Part shown: piece after piece, positions 51,756 through 60,873 of the stretch
How the letters are laid out: every line of letters starts with the position of its first letter
Numbering within the stretch: the first letter of the stretch is position 1
Assembly: GCA_963664665.2 (NCBI GenBank)
Contig: CAXXMH010000001.1
Coordinates: forward strand, 1 to 64,000
Length of the DNA: 64,000 nucleotides
Source of the DNA: Bin55 sp963664665
GTDB lineage: Bacteria; Pseudomonadota; Gammaproteobacteria; Pseudomonadales; Azotimanducaceae
Direction: 5' to 3'
Made by a program: the position numbers and the translations under genes
The notes under the pieces: generated by a model
What the model was told of the DNA's origin: nothing
Seen by the model: the letters and a program-made list of their open reading frames with translations, nothing else
The model's database searches: none

Positions 51756-52151
51756 GTGACTGAAGGCGTTCGAATTTACCGCGACATTTCCGTGTCGGTC
51801 AAGGTGCATTACCTGCGACACGAGTCGAATCCCAGTGACCTAAGGTGGGTATTCGCGTACACGATCACGATTCAAAACAACGGTCAAACGACGATGCAAT
51901 TGATCAATCGTCACTGGGAGATCAAATCAGGTACTGAAAACGACATCGAAATCGTTGATGGAGAGGGCGTCGTTGGAAAACAACCTCGCTTAGAACCAGG
52001 AGATTCGTTTGAGTACACAAGCGCTGCCGTGCTTGAGACGTCATTCGGAACAATGGAAGGACACTATAACTTTCGCGACGATGTAGGTGTGTGGTATCGA
52101 GTGCCTATCGATCCATTTATCCTTTCGATTCCCGCTGAAACAATGAATTGA
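51756..52151 (+). CDS. apaG: ApaG domain protein
   Basis: 131 residues, the full ApaG fold. YRDISVSVKVHYL at the start, then WVFAYTITIQNNG, LINRHWEI, GEGVVGKQPRLEPGDSFEYT and GTMEGHYNF are all family signatures. It is an immunoglobulin-like beta protein; in enterobacteria it is linked to Co2+/Mg2+ resistance and lies with apaH. Start GTG 51756. Here apaH and ksgA are not adjacent, and a TnpB element lies directly upstream. Confidence 0.93.
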   Translation: MTEGVRIYRDISVSVKVHYLRHESNPSDLRWVFAYTITIQNNGQTTMQLINRHWEIKSGTENDIEIVDGEGVVGKQPRLEPGDSFEYTSAAVLETSFGTMEGHYNFRDDVGVWYRVPIDPFILSIPAETMN

Positions 52152-52197
52152 TTGTTGAATAACGTCGAGCATAACCAGAAGGAATAAGGATTCGAAG

Positions 52198-53202
52198 ATG
52201 GTTGAAGGTATCCGTGAAGAAGCTGTTAGTGATTGGCTCGTAAACTCGGTCGATGATCTTGCATTGCCGCTTGAGTTCGAGTTGATTGCGGGTGGCCATT
52301 CGAATCTGACCTATCGGTTTGTTGATGGCAATGGTCGAGCGTTTGTACTTCGACGTCCGCCACTTGGACACATCTTGGAGAGCGCTCACGACATGAGCCG
52401 TGAGCATCGCATCATCTCGGCTGTCGGTAACTCGAATGTGCCCGTACCGAAAACCTATGCACTATGTGAAGACAAATCAGTGAACGATCAACCGTTCTAC
52501 GTGATGGAATTCGTTGAAGGCATCGTACCGCATACTCCGGAGGTGCTCGAGCAATTGAGCAGTGAAGAGCGTCGTTCGTTCTCATTGCACGTGATCGAGG
52601 TATTAGCAGACTTACACACGACCGACATTGATGAGATCGGCCTAGGGCAGCTGGCGAAGAAAGAGGATTACCTTGGACGGCAGCTCAAGCGATGGACACA
52701 ACAGTGGCTTGCAACAAAAACTGACGAGATTCCAGACATGGATCGCAGTCTCGAGCTACTACATGAAAAACAACCCGAACAGATAGGGGCAACAATCGTC
52801 CACGGTGACTATCGGGTAGGCAACATGCTTATTAAGGATGGGAAGATGTCCGCGCTATTGGATTGGGAACTGTGTACGTTGGGTGATCCGCTGGCGGACG
52901 TTGGGTATCTACTAAACACTTGGGCTGAGCCAGGTGATCCGGCTTCAGACACTGCGCCGACTGGGATTGGCGGCTTCGCCACACGGCAAGAACTCTGTGA
53001 AATTTACGAAGAGAAGACGGGTCGTTCGCTCGCTGAAATCAACTACTACCGCGCGTTTTCGCACTGGCGATTAGCCGCGATTTCGCAAGGAGTCTACAAA
53101 CGTTATTTAGTTGGCGCGATGGGCCATCAAGAGTTTGACTTGGACAAATACATGGCTAGCATCTTGTCCAAGGCGAAAGCCACTGTGAACCTCTTGAGTT
53201 AG
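52198..53202 (+). CDS. APH/ACAD10-like phosphotransferase
   Basis: A 334-residue kinase-fold protein of the choline/aminoglycoside phosphotransferase family. The nucleotide loop is ELIAGGHSNLTYRF, the catalytic loop VHGDYRVGNML (HGDxxxxN), and the metal Asp is in ALLDWELCTLGDPLADVGYL. Close relatives in proteobacteria accompany acyl-CoA dehydrogenases and phosphorylate hydroxyacyl substrates; the phosphorylated compound here is unknown. ATG 52198 with AAGGAATAAGGA upstream. Convergent with the oxidoreductase gene 6 bases away. Confidence 0.85.
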   Translation: MVEGIREEAVSDWLVNSVDDLALPLEFELIAGGHSNLTYRFVDGNGRAFVLRRPPLGHILESAHDMSREHRIISAVGNSNVPVPKTYALCEDKSVNDQPFYVMEFVEGIVPHTPEVLEQLSSEERRSFSLHVIEVLADLHTTDIDEIGLGQLAKKEDYLGRQLKRWTQQWLATKTDEIPDMDRSLELLHEKQPEQIGATIVHGDYRVGNMLIKDGKMSALLDWELCTLGDPLADVGYLLNTWAEPGDPASDTAPTGIGGFATRQELCEIYEEKTGRSLAEINYYRAFSHWRLAAISQGVYKRYLVGAMGHQEFDLDKYMASILSKAKATVNLLS

Positions 53203-53208
53203 GTCTAG

Positions 53209-54195
53209 TTAAGTCCCCCTCGGCTTGAGACCTGCGGCGGTATACGCCGCGTCGATTACTTCCATCTGCTTGATTGCGTCATGCGCGTCCGTTGGTAGAG
53301 GCGTCCCGTTTCGAACTGCGTCAACAAACGCTTCCAACTGGTATTCGTAGGTCGGCCGGCGCGTTAGTTCTTCGTCAAACTTTGTCTCACCATCGACTGT
53401 TAATTTCACCTGGTTGCCGTGTTGAGGCACGAGTGGATTTCTGACGAAAAGTTCACCTTGAGTGCCTGTTACGGTCATGTCTGCAGCGAACGTTCGCTGA
53501 TTCATCGCACCAGCCGTCTTGGCGGTAACGCCACCATCGAGTTCGTATTCAACTTCGAGGCTTAAATCGATCTGAGGGTCGCCTTCGACTGCGGTCGCGT
53601 TCGTGACTCTTGGTTCTTGACGACTAATGTGGCGTAACCAAGAAATTGGGTAGCAACCCATGTCCATGGTCGCACCACCCCCGGTTTCGTAGATCATGCG
53701 GATGTTTTCTTTGTTCGGCGTACCGACGATGAACTGTGCATCAATATGTTTTAGTTCACCCAGAATTCCGCTGTCAACGATTTCAAGTGCTTTCTTGAAG
53801 ACCGGGTGGTAGCGATAGTGGAAAGCCTCGATCAGGACGAGCCCAGTTTCATCTCCAACTGCTGCCATATCGCGAGCTTCCGCAGCATTGAGTGAGAACG
53901 ACTTTTCGCACAGCACGTGCTTCCCGGCACGGAGTGCCTTGATGGAATACTCTTTATGGTGACTTATAGGTAACGGGTTGTAGATCGCGTCCAGCGTTGG
54001 GTCCGCGATGACTTCGTCGTAGGTGTCATACACCGTCTCGATTCCATGTTTGGAGGCGAATTGTTCAGCTCGCGAGCGGTCCCGCGCAGCAACCGCTGCG
54101 ACGACGACATCGTCGTTCTTAGATGCTGGGTCAGTTAACGCTGCAGGCGCGATCATCGCGGCTCCGAGCGTGCCAATCCGGAGGGGCTCTGCCAT
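53209..54195 (-). CDS. Gfo/Idh/MocA-family oxidoreductase
   Basis: A 328-residue NAD(P)-dependent oxidoreductase with the Rossmann start RIGTLGAAMIAPAALTDPA, LDAIYNPLPISHHKEY and GKHVLCEKSFS, and a C-terminal beta domain with GGATMDMGCYPISWLRH. Probably a dehydrogenase for a sugar, polyol or diol. It is a paralog, not a close duplicate, of the protein at 46246. ATG 54195. Confidence 0.85.
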   Translation of the reverse strand: MAEPLRIGTLGAAMIAPAALTDPASKNDDVVVAAVAARDRSRAEQFASKHGIETVYDTYDEVIADPTLDAIYNPLPISHHKEYSIKALRAGKHVLCEKSFSLNAAEARDMAAVGDETGLVLIEAFHYRYHPVFKKALEIVDSGILGELKHIDAQFIVGTPNKENIRMIYETGGGATMDMGCYPISWLRHISRQEPRVTNATAVEGDPQIDLSLEVEYELDGGVTAKTAGAMNQRTFAADMTVTGTQGELFVRNPLVPQHGNQVKLTVDGETKFDEELTRRPTYEYQLEAFVDAVRNGTPLPTDAHDAIKQMEVIDAAYTAAGLKPRGT

Positions 54196-54378
54196 GGTAA
54201 GGGTTAGTTCGAGCGGAGAGAAGCGAGGGATTGTACTGTCGGGTTTCGTATCTGAAATTTGGCAAAACCTTGCATTTCGGCCACTAAAACATCAGATCAT
54301 TCGCGATTCTGAACCCTTGAGGCTTGACAGTCTGCTTACACTTTACGCGTTCCCAATTCTTGATCGTGTAGGCGAAAT

Positions 54379-57087
54379 ATGCCCTCATTAGACGACTGGA
54401 CCCCCTATGCCTATGAAGTGCCTACCACGCACCTCGACATCCAAATCCAGGACGATCATCTAGTTGTCGAGTCGAAACTCGATATCAGACGTAAAGCAGA
54501 ATCAGACCAGCAATCGATATTTCTAAACGGTTCTGATGTTGACAAGGATGGCTACGGTCTCGCATTGCAGGAAGTTCAAGTCGACGGAGTTCCGCTGGCG
54601 AACAACGAATTTCAATGCGATGAACAAGGATTAACGATCCACGACGTCCCGGACGCTTGTGAGCTTCGAATCAAACAGGAACTTCGGATTCCCGATCACG
54701 CAGTAGATGGCATGTATCGCAGTGGCGATACGCTGATCACGCAGTGCGAAGACGAATCGTTTAGAAAGATCGCGTTCTACCCAGACCGTCCCGATGTGCT
54801 ATCGAAATGGACAGTTCGGATTGAAGCGGACAAAGAGCGATATCCGGTTTTGCTGTCGAACGGCGACGAAGTGGCGGCCGAAGACGTCTCGGAGTCAAGA
54901 CACTCAAAGACTTTTCACGATCCATTCGCAAAGCCTTGTTATCTGTTCGCCCTCGCGGCCGGTCAGCTCGCGTCATTGCGTTCGGATTTCAGAACGCGAG
55001 AGGGAAAAGTTGTCGATCTGACAATCTACTCTGACCCCAAGTCAATTCGCTACTGCAGTTGGGCAATGACCTGCCTCAAGGACTCGATGCAGTGGGACGA
55101 GCTTGCGTACGACCGCGTCTACGACCTGGATCGATTCGGCATCGTCGCCGTTGAACGATTCGTTTTCGGTGCGATGGAGAACAAATCACTCAATGTCTTC
55201 AACAATCTCGTGTTGCTCGCCGACCCAAATATTGCCACGGATGACACTTATGAACGTATTCAAGGAGTGGTAGGACACGAGTACTTTCATAACTATTCAG
55301 GTAACCGGGTAACGGTACGAGACTGGTTTCAACTTTCGTTGAAAGAGGGATTCACAGTCCTTCGCGACCAGATGTTCTCTCGCTACATGAACGGGTTTAA
55401 CATCAATCGCATTCTTGATGCTGCACTCTTGCGAAAAGAACAGTTCGCAGAAGCACAGAGTGGCTTGGGGCATCCGGTGCGGCCAATCGATATGGAAGTA
55501 CCCGCAAACTACTACACGCGCACGATTTACGAAGGCGGAGCTGAAATCGCTTACATGCTTGCCAACACGTTGGGTGCTAGTGAGTGGAGACAAGCGACGA
55601 ATCATTACTTCGAGAAATACGACGGCCAAGCAGTCACGTTAGACGACTTCGTTTCAGCGATAGCAGAACAGTCCGGTCGCGATCTTTCCGTGTTCAAGCG
55701 ATGGTATTCAACAGCTGGAACGCCTGTCGTCAACATAGCTGAGACTCGCGACAACGGCACTGTCAATTTAGCAATCAAGCAGTCAATCTCGTCACTTGTT
55801 GCTGAGAGTAATGACACGGTGCTTGAAATTCCGTTAGGCATCGGCATTGTGAGTGAGGAAGGCACGGATCTGTTAGGTGCGATTGGTCCAAGCGACGATG
55901 ACGCGGGCATTCAGATCGATACAGAGCTCGAGTACAGCAATCCTCAGTTTGATGGCACGCTGGTATTTCTGTTGAATCAATCGACAGCGGAAATCCAATT
56001 CAAAAATGTGCCAGAGAGCGCGGCGGTCAGTCTCTTAAGGGATTTCTCTGCACCGGTTGAAGTTCGCTACGAGAACGGTGGTGCGGATGTTGAACGGCTT
56101 AAACAGTTAGCGGTACTAGACGTAAATCGATTCAGTCGTTATGACGCGACTGAACAGCTATTTAGCGGTGCGATCATGGACCAAGGTTCATCTTACGACG
56201 CGCTCGTCCACGCGGTTGAGACGCGCTTGGATTCGCTTCTGAATGGCTCCGAAGATGCTGAAAGTCGTCGAATCATCGCCACCGAGCTCTCAGGTCCGAG
56301 TGAGAACCGCGTTCTCGATCTAAACAAGGGTACGCCAGTAGAAACAATCCTTTTCGGTAAAACTCGCGTTCTGACGGACTTGGGACACGAGTTTGCTGAG
56401 AAATGGCGGGATATCGCTGATGGTAATCGCGTAGTTGATGACTACGAGCCAAGTTCTGGTCAGATAGCCGCACGACAACTAAGTGCTGTGGCGTACCGTT
56501 ACCTACTTGCTCAGACCGATGACGAGGATTTACCGGCGTTCGCTGATGAATTGGCGTCTCTCGTTCGCGGCGCTAACAATCTAACGGACCGTCTCGCTTA
56601 TTTCAAGCTCCTACTTCGCGTTGAAGGTCATGACGAGTTGAAGGAGACGGTTTCGAATGAGATATATGAGGGAAATAAGGACGAGTCGCTCGTAGTGGAG
56701 AAGTGGATTGCAGCGCTTGTCGCCGCGCCTACGTTAAACGCACAGGAACGAATCACGACGATCGAAGAGATGGGCTTGCTCGACAACCCCACGCCAAATC
56801 GGTGGCGTGCCGTATTCCACACCTTCTCCGAGAATTGGGATAACTTTCACGTTGGCGACGGCAGTGGATACCGTTTCTATACGGATCGACTGATCAGCGA
56901 CGCCGCTGAACACGGATCCGTAGTTCGACGCGGGATTCAGCAATTCGCGTACTTGAACCGACACGATGAGACACGGAAAGAGCAAATGCGCGGATGCCTG
57001 CTTCGTCTTCGAGATGAACTACCGCAGAACAGCATCGCGGCACTCGATATGGTCAATCGTTCTCTACAAGATTCAGCTGCGTCTTAA
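54379..57087 (+). CDS. pepN: Aminopeptidase N
   Basis: 902 residues, full length for bacterial PepN (M1 family). GAMENKS at 264-270 binds the substrate amino terminus. The zinc site is H300-E-x-x-H304 (HEYFHNYSGN) with E323 (LSLKEGFT), spaced as in E. coli PepN. The N-terminal beta domain (TTHLDIQIQDDHLVVESKL) and helical C-terminal domain are complete. It removes N-terminal residues from peptides in the cytoplasm, downstream of proteases such as Lon. ATG 54379. It precedes prfC by 38 bases and may be co-transcribed. Confidence 0.95.
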   Translation: MPSLDDWTPYAYEVPTTHLDIQIQDDHLVVESKLDIRRKAESDQQSIFLNGSDVDKDGYGLALQEVQVDGVPLANNEFQCDEQGLTIHDVPDACELRIKQELRIPDHAVDGMYRSGDTLITQCEDESFRKIAFYPDRPDVLSKWTVRIEADKERYPVLLSNGDEVAAEDVSESRHSKTFHDPFAKPCYLFALAAGQLASLRSDFRTREGKVVDLTIYSDPKSIRYCSWAMTCLKDSMQWDELAYDRVYDLDRFGIVAVERFVFGAMENKSLNVFNNLVLLADPNIATDDTYERIQGVVGHEYFHNYSGNRVTVRDWFQLSLKEGFTVLRDQMFSRYMNGFNINRILDAALLRKEQFAEAQSGLGHPVRPIDMEVPANYYTRTIYEGGAEIAYMLANTLGASEWRQATNHYFEKYDGQAVTLDDFVSAIAEQSGRDLSVFKRWYSTAGTPVVNIAETRDNGTVNLAIKQSISSLVAESNDTVLEIPLGIGIVSEEGTDLLGAIGPSDDDAGIQIDTELEYSNPQFDGTLVFLLNQSTAEIQFKNVPESAAVSLLRDFSAPVEVRYENGGADVERLKQLAVLDVNRFSRYDATEQLFSGAIMDQGSSYDALVHAVETRLDSLLNGSEDAESRRIIATELSGPSENRVLDLNKGTPVETILFGKTRVLTDLGHEFAEKWRDIADGNRVVDDYEPSSGQIAARQLSAVAYRYLLAQTDDEDLPAFADELASLVRGANNLTDRLAYFKLLLRVEGHDELKETVSNEIYEGNKDESLVVEKWIAALVAAPTLNAQERITTIEEMGLLDNPTPNRWRAVFHTFSENWDNFHVGDGSGYRFYTDRLISDAAEHGSVVRRGIQQFAYLNRHDETRKEQMRGCLLRLRDELPQNSIAALDMVNRSLQDSAAS

Positions 57088-57125
57088 CGATATCTGAATA
57101 TAGAAAGCCGAGCTTTAGAACCGAT

Positions 57126-58727
57126 ATGTCAGAAACGGACCCTCTCGAACATGAGATTGCTTCGCGTCGAACGTTTGCCATCATCTCTCACCCGGATGCG
57201 GGTAAGACGACGGTGACGGAAAAGCTGCTGTTGTTGGGTAACGCGATACAGCTCGCCGGCGATGTTCGAGCAAAGAAGACAGGTCGACAGGCGCGCTCAG
57301 ATTGGATGGCGATGGAAGCAGAGCGTGGCATCTCCGTGACGACTTCGGTCATGCAGTTTGAGTATCAGGATCGAGTTATCAACCTGCTGGACACGCCTGG
57401 TCACGAGGATTTTTCCGAAGATACCTATCGAACGCTAACTGCTGTCGACTCTGCAATCATGGTGATCGATGCTGCAAAAGGCGTCGAAGACCGTACCAGG
57501 AAGTTGCTTGAGATTTGCAGGTCGCGAGACATGCCGATTCTCGCGTTCATTAACAAACTGGATCGCGAAGCGCTTTCGCCGATCGAGCTAATCGATCACA
57601 TCGAAGATGAACTGGATATCGAATGCGCGCCCATGACTTGGCCTGTTGGTTCTGGACGATCGTTCCGAGGTTGCTATCACCTGACCGAAGACACGTTCAC
57701 CGAGTACGAACAAGGATTTGGCTCGTCCTTGCACCAATACCCGCGACATGGTTCATTAGATTCAGACGAGGTTCGTGAGTGGTTGGGGTCCGATTACGAC
57801 GAGTTCGCAGAGGAACTCGAGTTAGTACGAGGTGCCAGTCATGAATTTGACGCCGACGCGTACTTGTCGGGAGCACGCGCTCCCGTTTATTTCGGTTCTG
57901 CGCTACAGAACTTCGGGATCGATCACTTGCTTGATCAATTTATCGCGATCGCGCCTGCACCAAGGCGACGCCTAACGCTGAGTGAGGCGGTTGATCCTTC
58001 GAATCCGGATTTCTCTGGCTTCGTCTTCAAGATTCAAGCGAATATGAATCCGAAGCATCGTGATCGCATCGCGTTTCTCAGAGTGTGCTCTGGTCAATAT
58101 CGAAAAGGCATGCGCATGCGCCACGTGCGACTCGGTAGAGATGTCAAGATAGCGAATGCATTGACATTTATGGCAGGAGAGCGCAAACAGACTGAAGAAG
58201 CATTCCCAGGGGACATCATCGGGCTGCATAACCACGGCACCATTCGAATTGGTGATTCGTTTACAGAAGGTGAACCGATCGCTTTTCGAGGCATTCCGAA
58301 TTTCGCGCCAGAGTTGTTTCGTCGAGTAAGGGTCAAGGACCCAACCAAAGCAAAACGTCTAGCTCAAGGCGTCCGACAGCTTTCAGAGGAAGGCGCTACT
58401 CAGGTATTCGTGCCACTAAATCGAAATGAGATCATCATCGGAGCGATTGGGACGTTGCAATTCGACGTTGTTGCCTTCCGCCTAGAGCAGGAATACGGGG
58501 CGGAATGTGTTTACGAAAACAGCGATATCTATACGGTGCGGTGGGTCTACGCAGACGACGAGAGTCGACTCGACGCTTTCCGCTCAAGAGCGAATGCGCA
58601 GTTGGCGTTAGACGGTGATGATCAGCTGGTCTTACTCGCGACATCGCGAGCCAACCTTCAGCTCACTCAGGAACGCTGGGAAGATATCACGTTTAGAGAT
58701 ACGCGCGAGCATGCACTCGCGGAATAA
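57126..58727 (+). CDS. prfC: Peptide chain release factor 3
   Basis: 533 residues, full length for RF3. The GTPase motifs are ISHPDAGKTTVTEKLL (G1), RGISVTTSVMQF (switch I), DTPGHEDFSEDTYR (G3) and AFINKLDREA (G4); domains II and III follow (VPLNRNEIIIGAIGTLQFDV). RF3 removes RF1 and RF2 from the ribosome after termination. ATG 57126. Confidence 0.96.
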   Translation: MSETDPLEHEIASRRTFAIISHPDAGKTTVTEKLLLLGNAIQLAGDVRAKKTGRQARSDWMAMEAERGISVTTSVMQFEYQDRVINLLDTPGHEDFSEDTYRTLTAVDSAIMVIDAAKGVEDRTRKLLEICRSRDMPILAFINKLDREALSPIELIDHIEDELDIECAPMTWPVGSGRSFRGCYHLTEDTFTEYEQGFGSSLHQYPRHGSLDSDEVREWLGSDYDEFAEELELVRGASHEFDADAYLSGARAPVYFGSALQNFGIDHLLDQFIAIAPAPRRRLTLSEAVDPSNPDFSGFVFKIQANMNPKHRDRIAFLRVCSGQYRKGMRMRHVRLGRDVKIANALTFMAGERKQTEEAFPGDIIGLHNHGTIRIGDSFTEGEPIAFRGIPNFAPELFRRVRVKDPTKAKRLAQGVRQLSEEGATQVFVPLNRNEIIIGAIGTLQFDVVAFRLEQEYGAECVYENSDIYTVRWVYADDESRLDAFRSRANAQLALDGDDQLVLLATSRANLQLTQERWEDITFRDTREHALAE

Positions 58728-58856
58728 ACTCCTTGAAGTGGAATATCGCGACCGCGACAACGAGTTCAAATAGGTATATCTACGAGGTGCGTAGAGTCTC
58801 TAGTGTTTTGCGTGTATTTTGGTACGAATCTCTCGATTAGGATCGGGTACCCGCCT

Positions 58857-58910
58857 AATTCGGAATGGCGGTGCGACTGATTCGGAATGAGCCCCCGACT
58901 AATTCGGAAT
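58857..58910. mobile_element. IS21-like end remnant
   Basis: Three copies of ATTCGGAAT (within 58858-58867, 58880-58888, 58901-58910) are spaced about 21 bases apart, with the phrase GGCGGTGCGACTGATTCGGAAT. Multiple short repeats of this form are typical of IS21-family termini. No IstA or IstB gene is present, so only an end was left behind. Confidence 0.45.
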
Positions 58911-58986
58911 TTGAATGGATAGAAGGCGTCTCGGTTGATCTTCGAGGAGGGAAGAACATTACGTAACCGTTTTCTCTTCTTTCGAG

Positions 58987-60873
58987 CTATTCGCTGTTCG
59001 ATTCATTGACTTTAAGTAGAACGCGAACTTCGCTTTGCCGCTGAGTTACGCGCTGTCGGTCGAAATATTCGAGCACATCTATAACGGTGTTCCGACCTAG
59101 ACCACTTGCATCGCGAAACTCGCGAACGGTGAATGGTTTGTTGGTTGCAAGTTCCGAAGCGATGTTCTGCAATTCTCCTATGCGTTCTGGCGTGAGATAC
59201 CGGTTGTTGTTGACTCGAACGAGTGCTCCGGCTGCGACCATTGGTCGCATTGCTTTTTCAATTTCGTTAAAGGGTTTGCGCAGTCTTTTTGCGACGTCAC
59301 CGAGCGAGACCGGTTGTTCCGCATCGAACATAGGCCTTACCGTGTCGAAGAGCGCCGTGTCATACGAGGGTCCTTCCGCTTCATGTGTGACCAGCGCGTA
59401 TTGCCCAGCAATGTGACGTAATGTTTGGCGCTTTAGCAATTGATCGAGAGTGAACTGAACGGCGTTCGAATAAGTTGGCGTCTCGCGTTCAAGTTGCGAG
59501 ACGGTCATTCCTTCTTGTGTGGGATGTGCATCGTGGAATGCGCTAAGCGTGTTGGTGATGCTTTGAACTATCTCGTCAAAAGCACCGATGCCGATTGCCG
59601 ATCCATCCGCGTGTACAACGCGGTCGCTCTCCAGAAACTCTCTTATGTCTTCTTGTGTACACAGCGTGAAGCGCGTGAACTCGTCGACCGAGACTAAACC
59701 GCGAGACGTGTAGTTCTTTAAAGCTTTCGTGCGTCCGTTTGCGTCGATCGAGCTTCTAAGCGAATCCAGGAACGACAGATTCGTCTTTGATCGGCGCCTG
59801 TTGTGCGTCTCTTGAGAGTACGCCAAGATGGTCGCACCACCGAGCGTGCAGGATAGATCACGATCACGTAGGATCAATCGATCTCCAGCCTTGAAATGCA
59901 TAGCATCGTCGCAATGCAGTTCAGCAAGCGTCCTAGCACCTGGCTCGGCGACACTTCCTTCAAGCAGCGCCAGACGCGCTTCGGTGTGATCGGTCAAGTG
60001 GTATATGTGCACGGAAGACCAGTGTTTGAGGTTCCGCGGAAAGTCGTCAAGCATCGAAAGATCAATGGACACCTGGTTGATCGGAAGGACGTGTTCCAAG
60101 GAGAGCAACCAATCGCCGCGCTGAGCTTCGTTTGCGTCTGAACCGGCAATATTCAGGCTACAGCGATCACCCACACATGCAGTCTTCGCATCGAGTCCTT
60201 GTACGTTTAGGTTCCGAATGCGGACTCGATCTCCGATCGCCGTGAGATGGACTTCATCGCCTACGCGCACTTCGCCTGACGTGACGGTACCTGTGACGAC
60301 TGTCCCGACGCCGCGTAGATTGAACGAACGATCGATGGCTAGACGGAAAGGTCGAGCGCTCTCCGTCGAGTCAAACGTTTGTGCGATTTCGACGAGGTGA
60401 GTTCGCAACGCTTCGATGCCGTCATTAGTCGGTGCGACGACTTCAAACACCTTCGCGTCGCGAAGAAAGCAATCGCTCTTGAATTGGTTAATTGCGACGC
60501 GGCATTCACGCAAGCGGTCCGCAGATACCAAGTCAACCTTGTTGAGCACGATGGTCCCCGACTGAACTCCGATAAGCTCAAGGATTTGAGCATGCTCGAT
60601 GGTTTGCGGCATGATGCTGTCATCTGCGGCGATGACAAGCAAGGCATGTTGTTGATTTGCGACACCGGCAATCATGTTGTGTATGAAGCGATGGTGCCCG
60701 GGCACGTCGACAAATCCAATGCGCTGTGAATCTATCGTCGTGTACGCAAAACCTAAATCAATCGTCAAACCACGTGCTTGTTCTTCCTTTAATCGATCGG
60801 TGTTGACGCCCGTGAGAGCTTGAACGATCGCGGTTTTGCCATGATCGACATGACCCGCAAGCGTGATGATCAC
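58987..60873 (-). CDS. selB: Selenocysteine-specific elongation factor
   Basis: 628 residues. The EF-Tu-like part has GHVDHGKTAIVQALTG (G1), DVPGHHRFIHNM (G3) and VLNKVDLV (G4). Domains II-III follow, and four winged-helix units fill the C-terminal half (for example VSLGDVAKRLRKPFNEIEKAM) to bind the SECIS RNA. It delivers Sec-tRNA to in-frame UGA codons. Start GTG 60873 overlaps the end of selA by 4 bases, so the two are coupled. An IS21-like remnant lies downstream. Confidence 0.95.
   Translation of the reverse strand: MIITLAGHVDHGKTAIVQALTGVNTDRLKEEQARGLTIDLGFAYTTIDSQRIGFVDVPGHHRFIHNMIAGVANQQHALLVIAADDSIMPQTIEHAQILELIGVQSGTIVLNKVDLVSADRLRECRVAINQFKSDCFLRDAKVFEVVAPTNDGIEALRTHLVEIAQTFDSTESARPFRLAIDRSFNLRGVGTVVTGTVTSGEVRVGDEVHLTAIGDRVRIRNLNVQGLDAKTACVGDRCSLNIAGSDANEAQRGDWLLSLEHVLPINQVSIDLSMLDDFPRNLKHWSSVHIYHLTDHTEARLALLEGSVAEPGARTLAELHCDDAMHFKAGDRLILRDRDLSCTLGGATILAYSQETHNRRRSKTNLSFLDSLRSSIDANGRTKALKNYTSRGLVSVDEFTRFTLCTQEDIREFLESDRVVHADGSAIGIGAFDEIVQSITNTLSAFHDAHPTQEGMTVSQLERETPTYSNAVQFTLDQLLKRQTLRHIAGQYALVTHEAEGPSYDTALFDTVRPMFDAEQPVSLGDVAKRLRKPFNEIEKAMRPMVAAGALVRVNNNRYLTPERIGELQNIASELATNKPFTVREFRDASGLGRNTVIDVLEYFDRQRVTQRQSEVRVLLKVNESNSE

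Noticed and set aside
53203..53208. Shared bidirectional terminator between convergent genes
   Set aside because: Only six bases separate the stops and no stem-loop is present.
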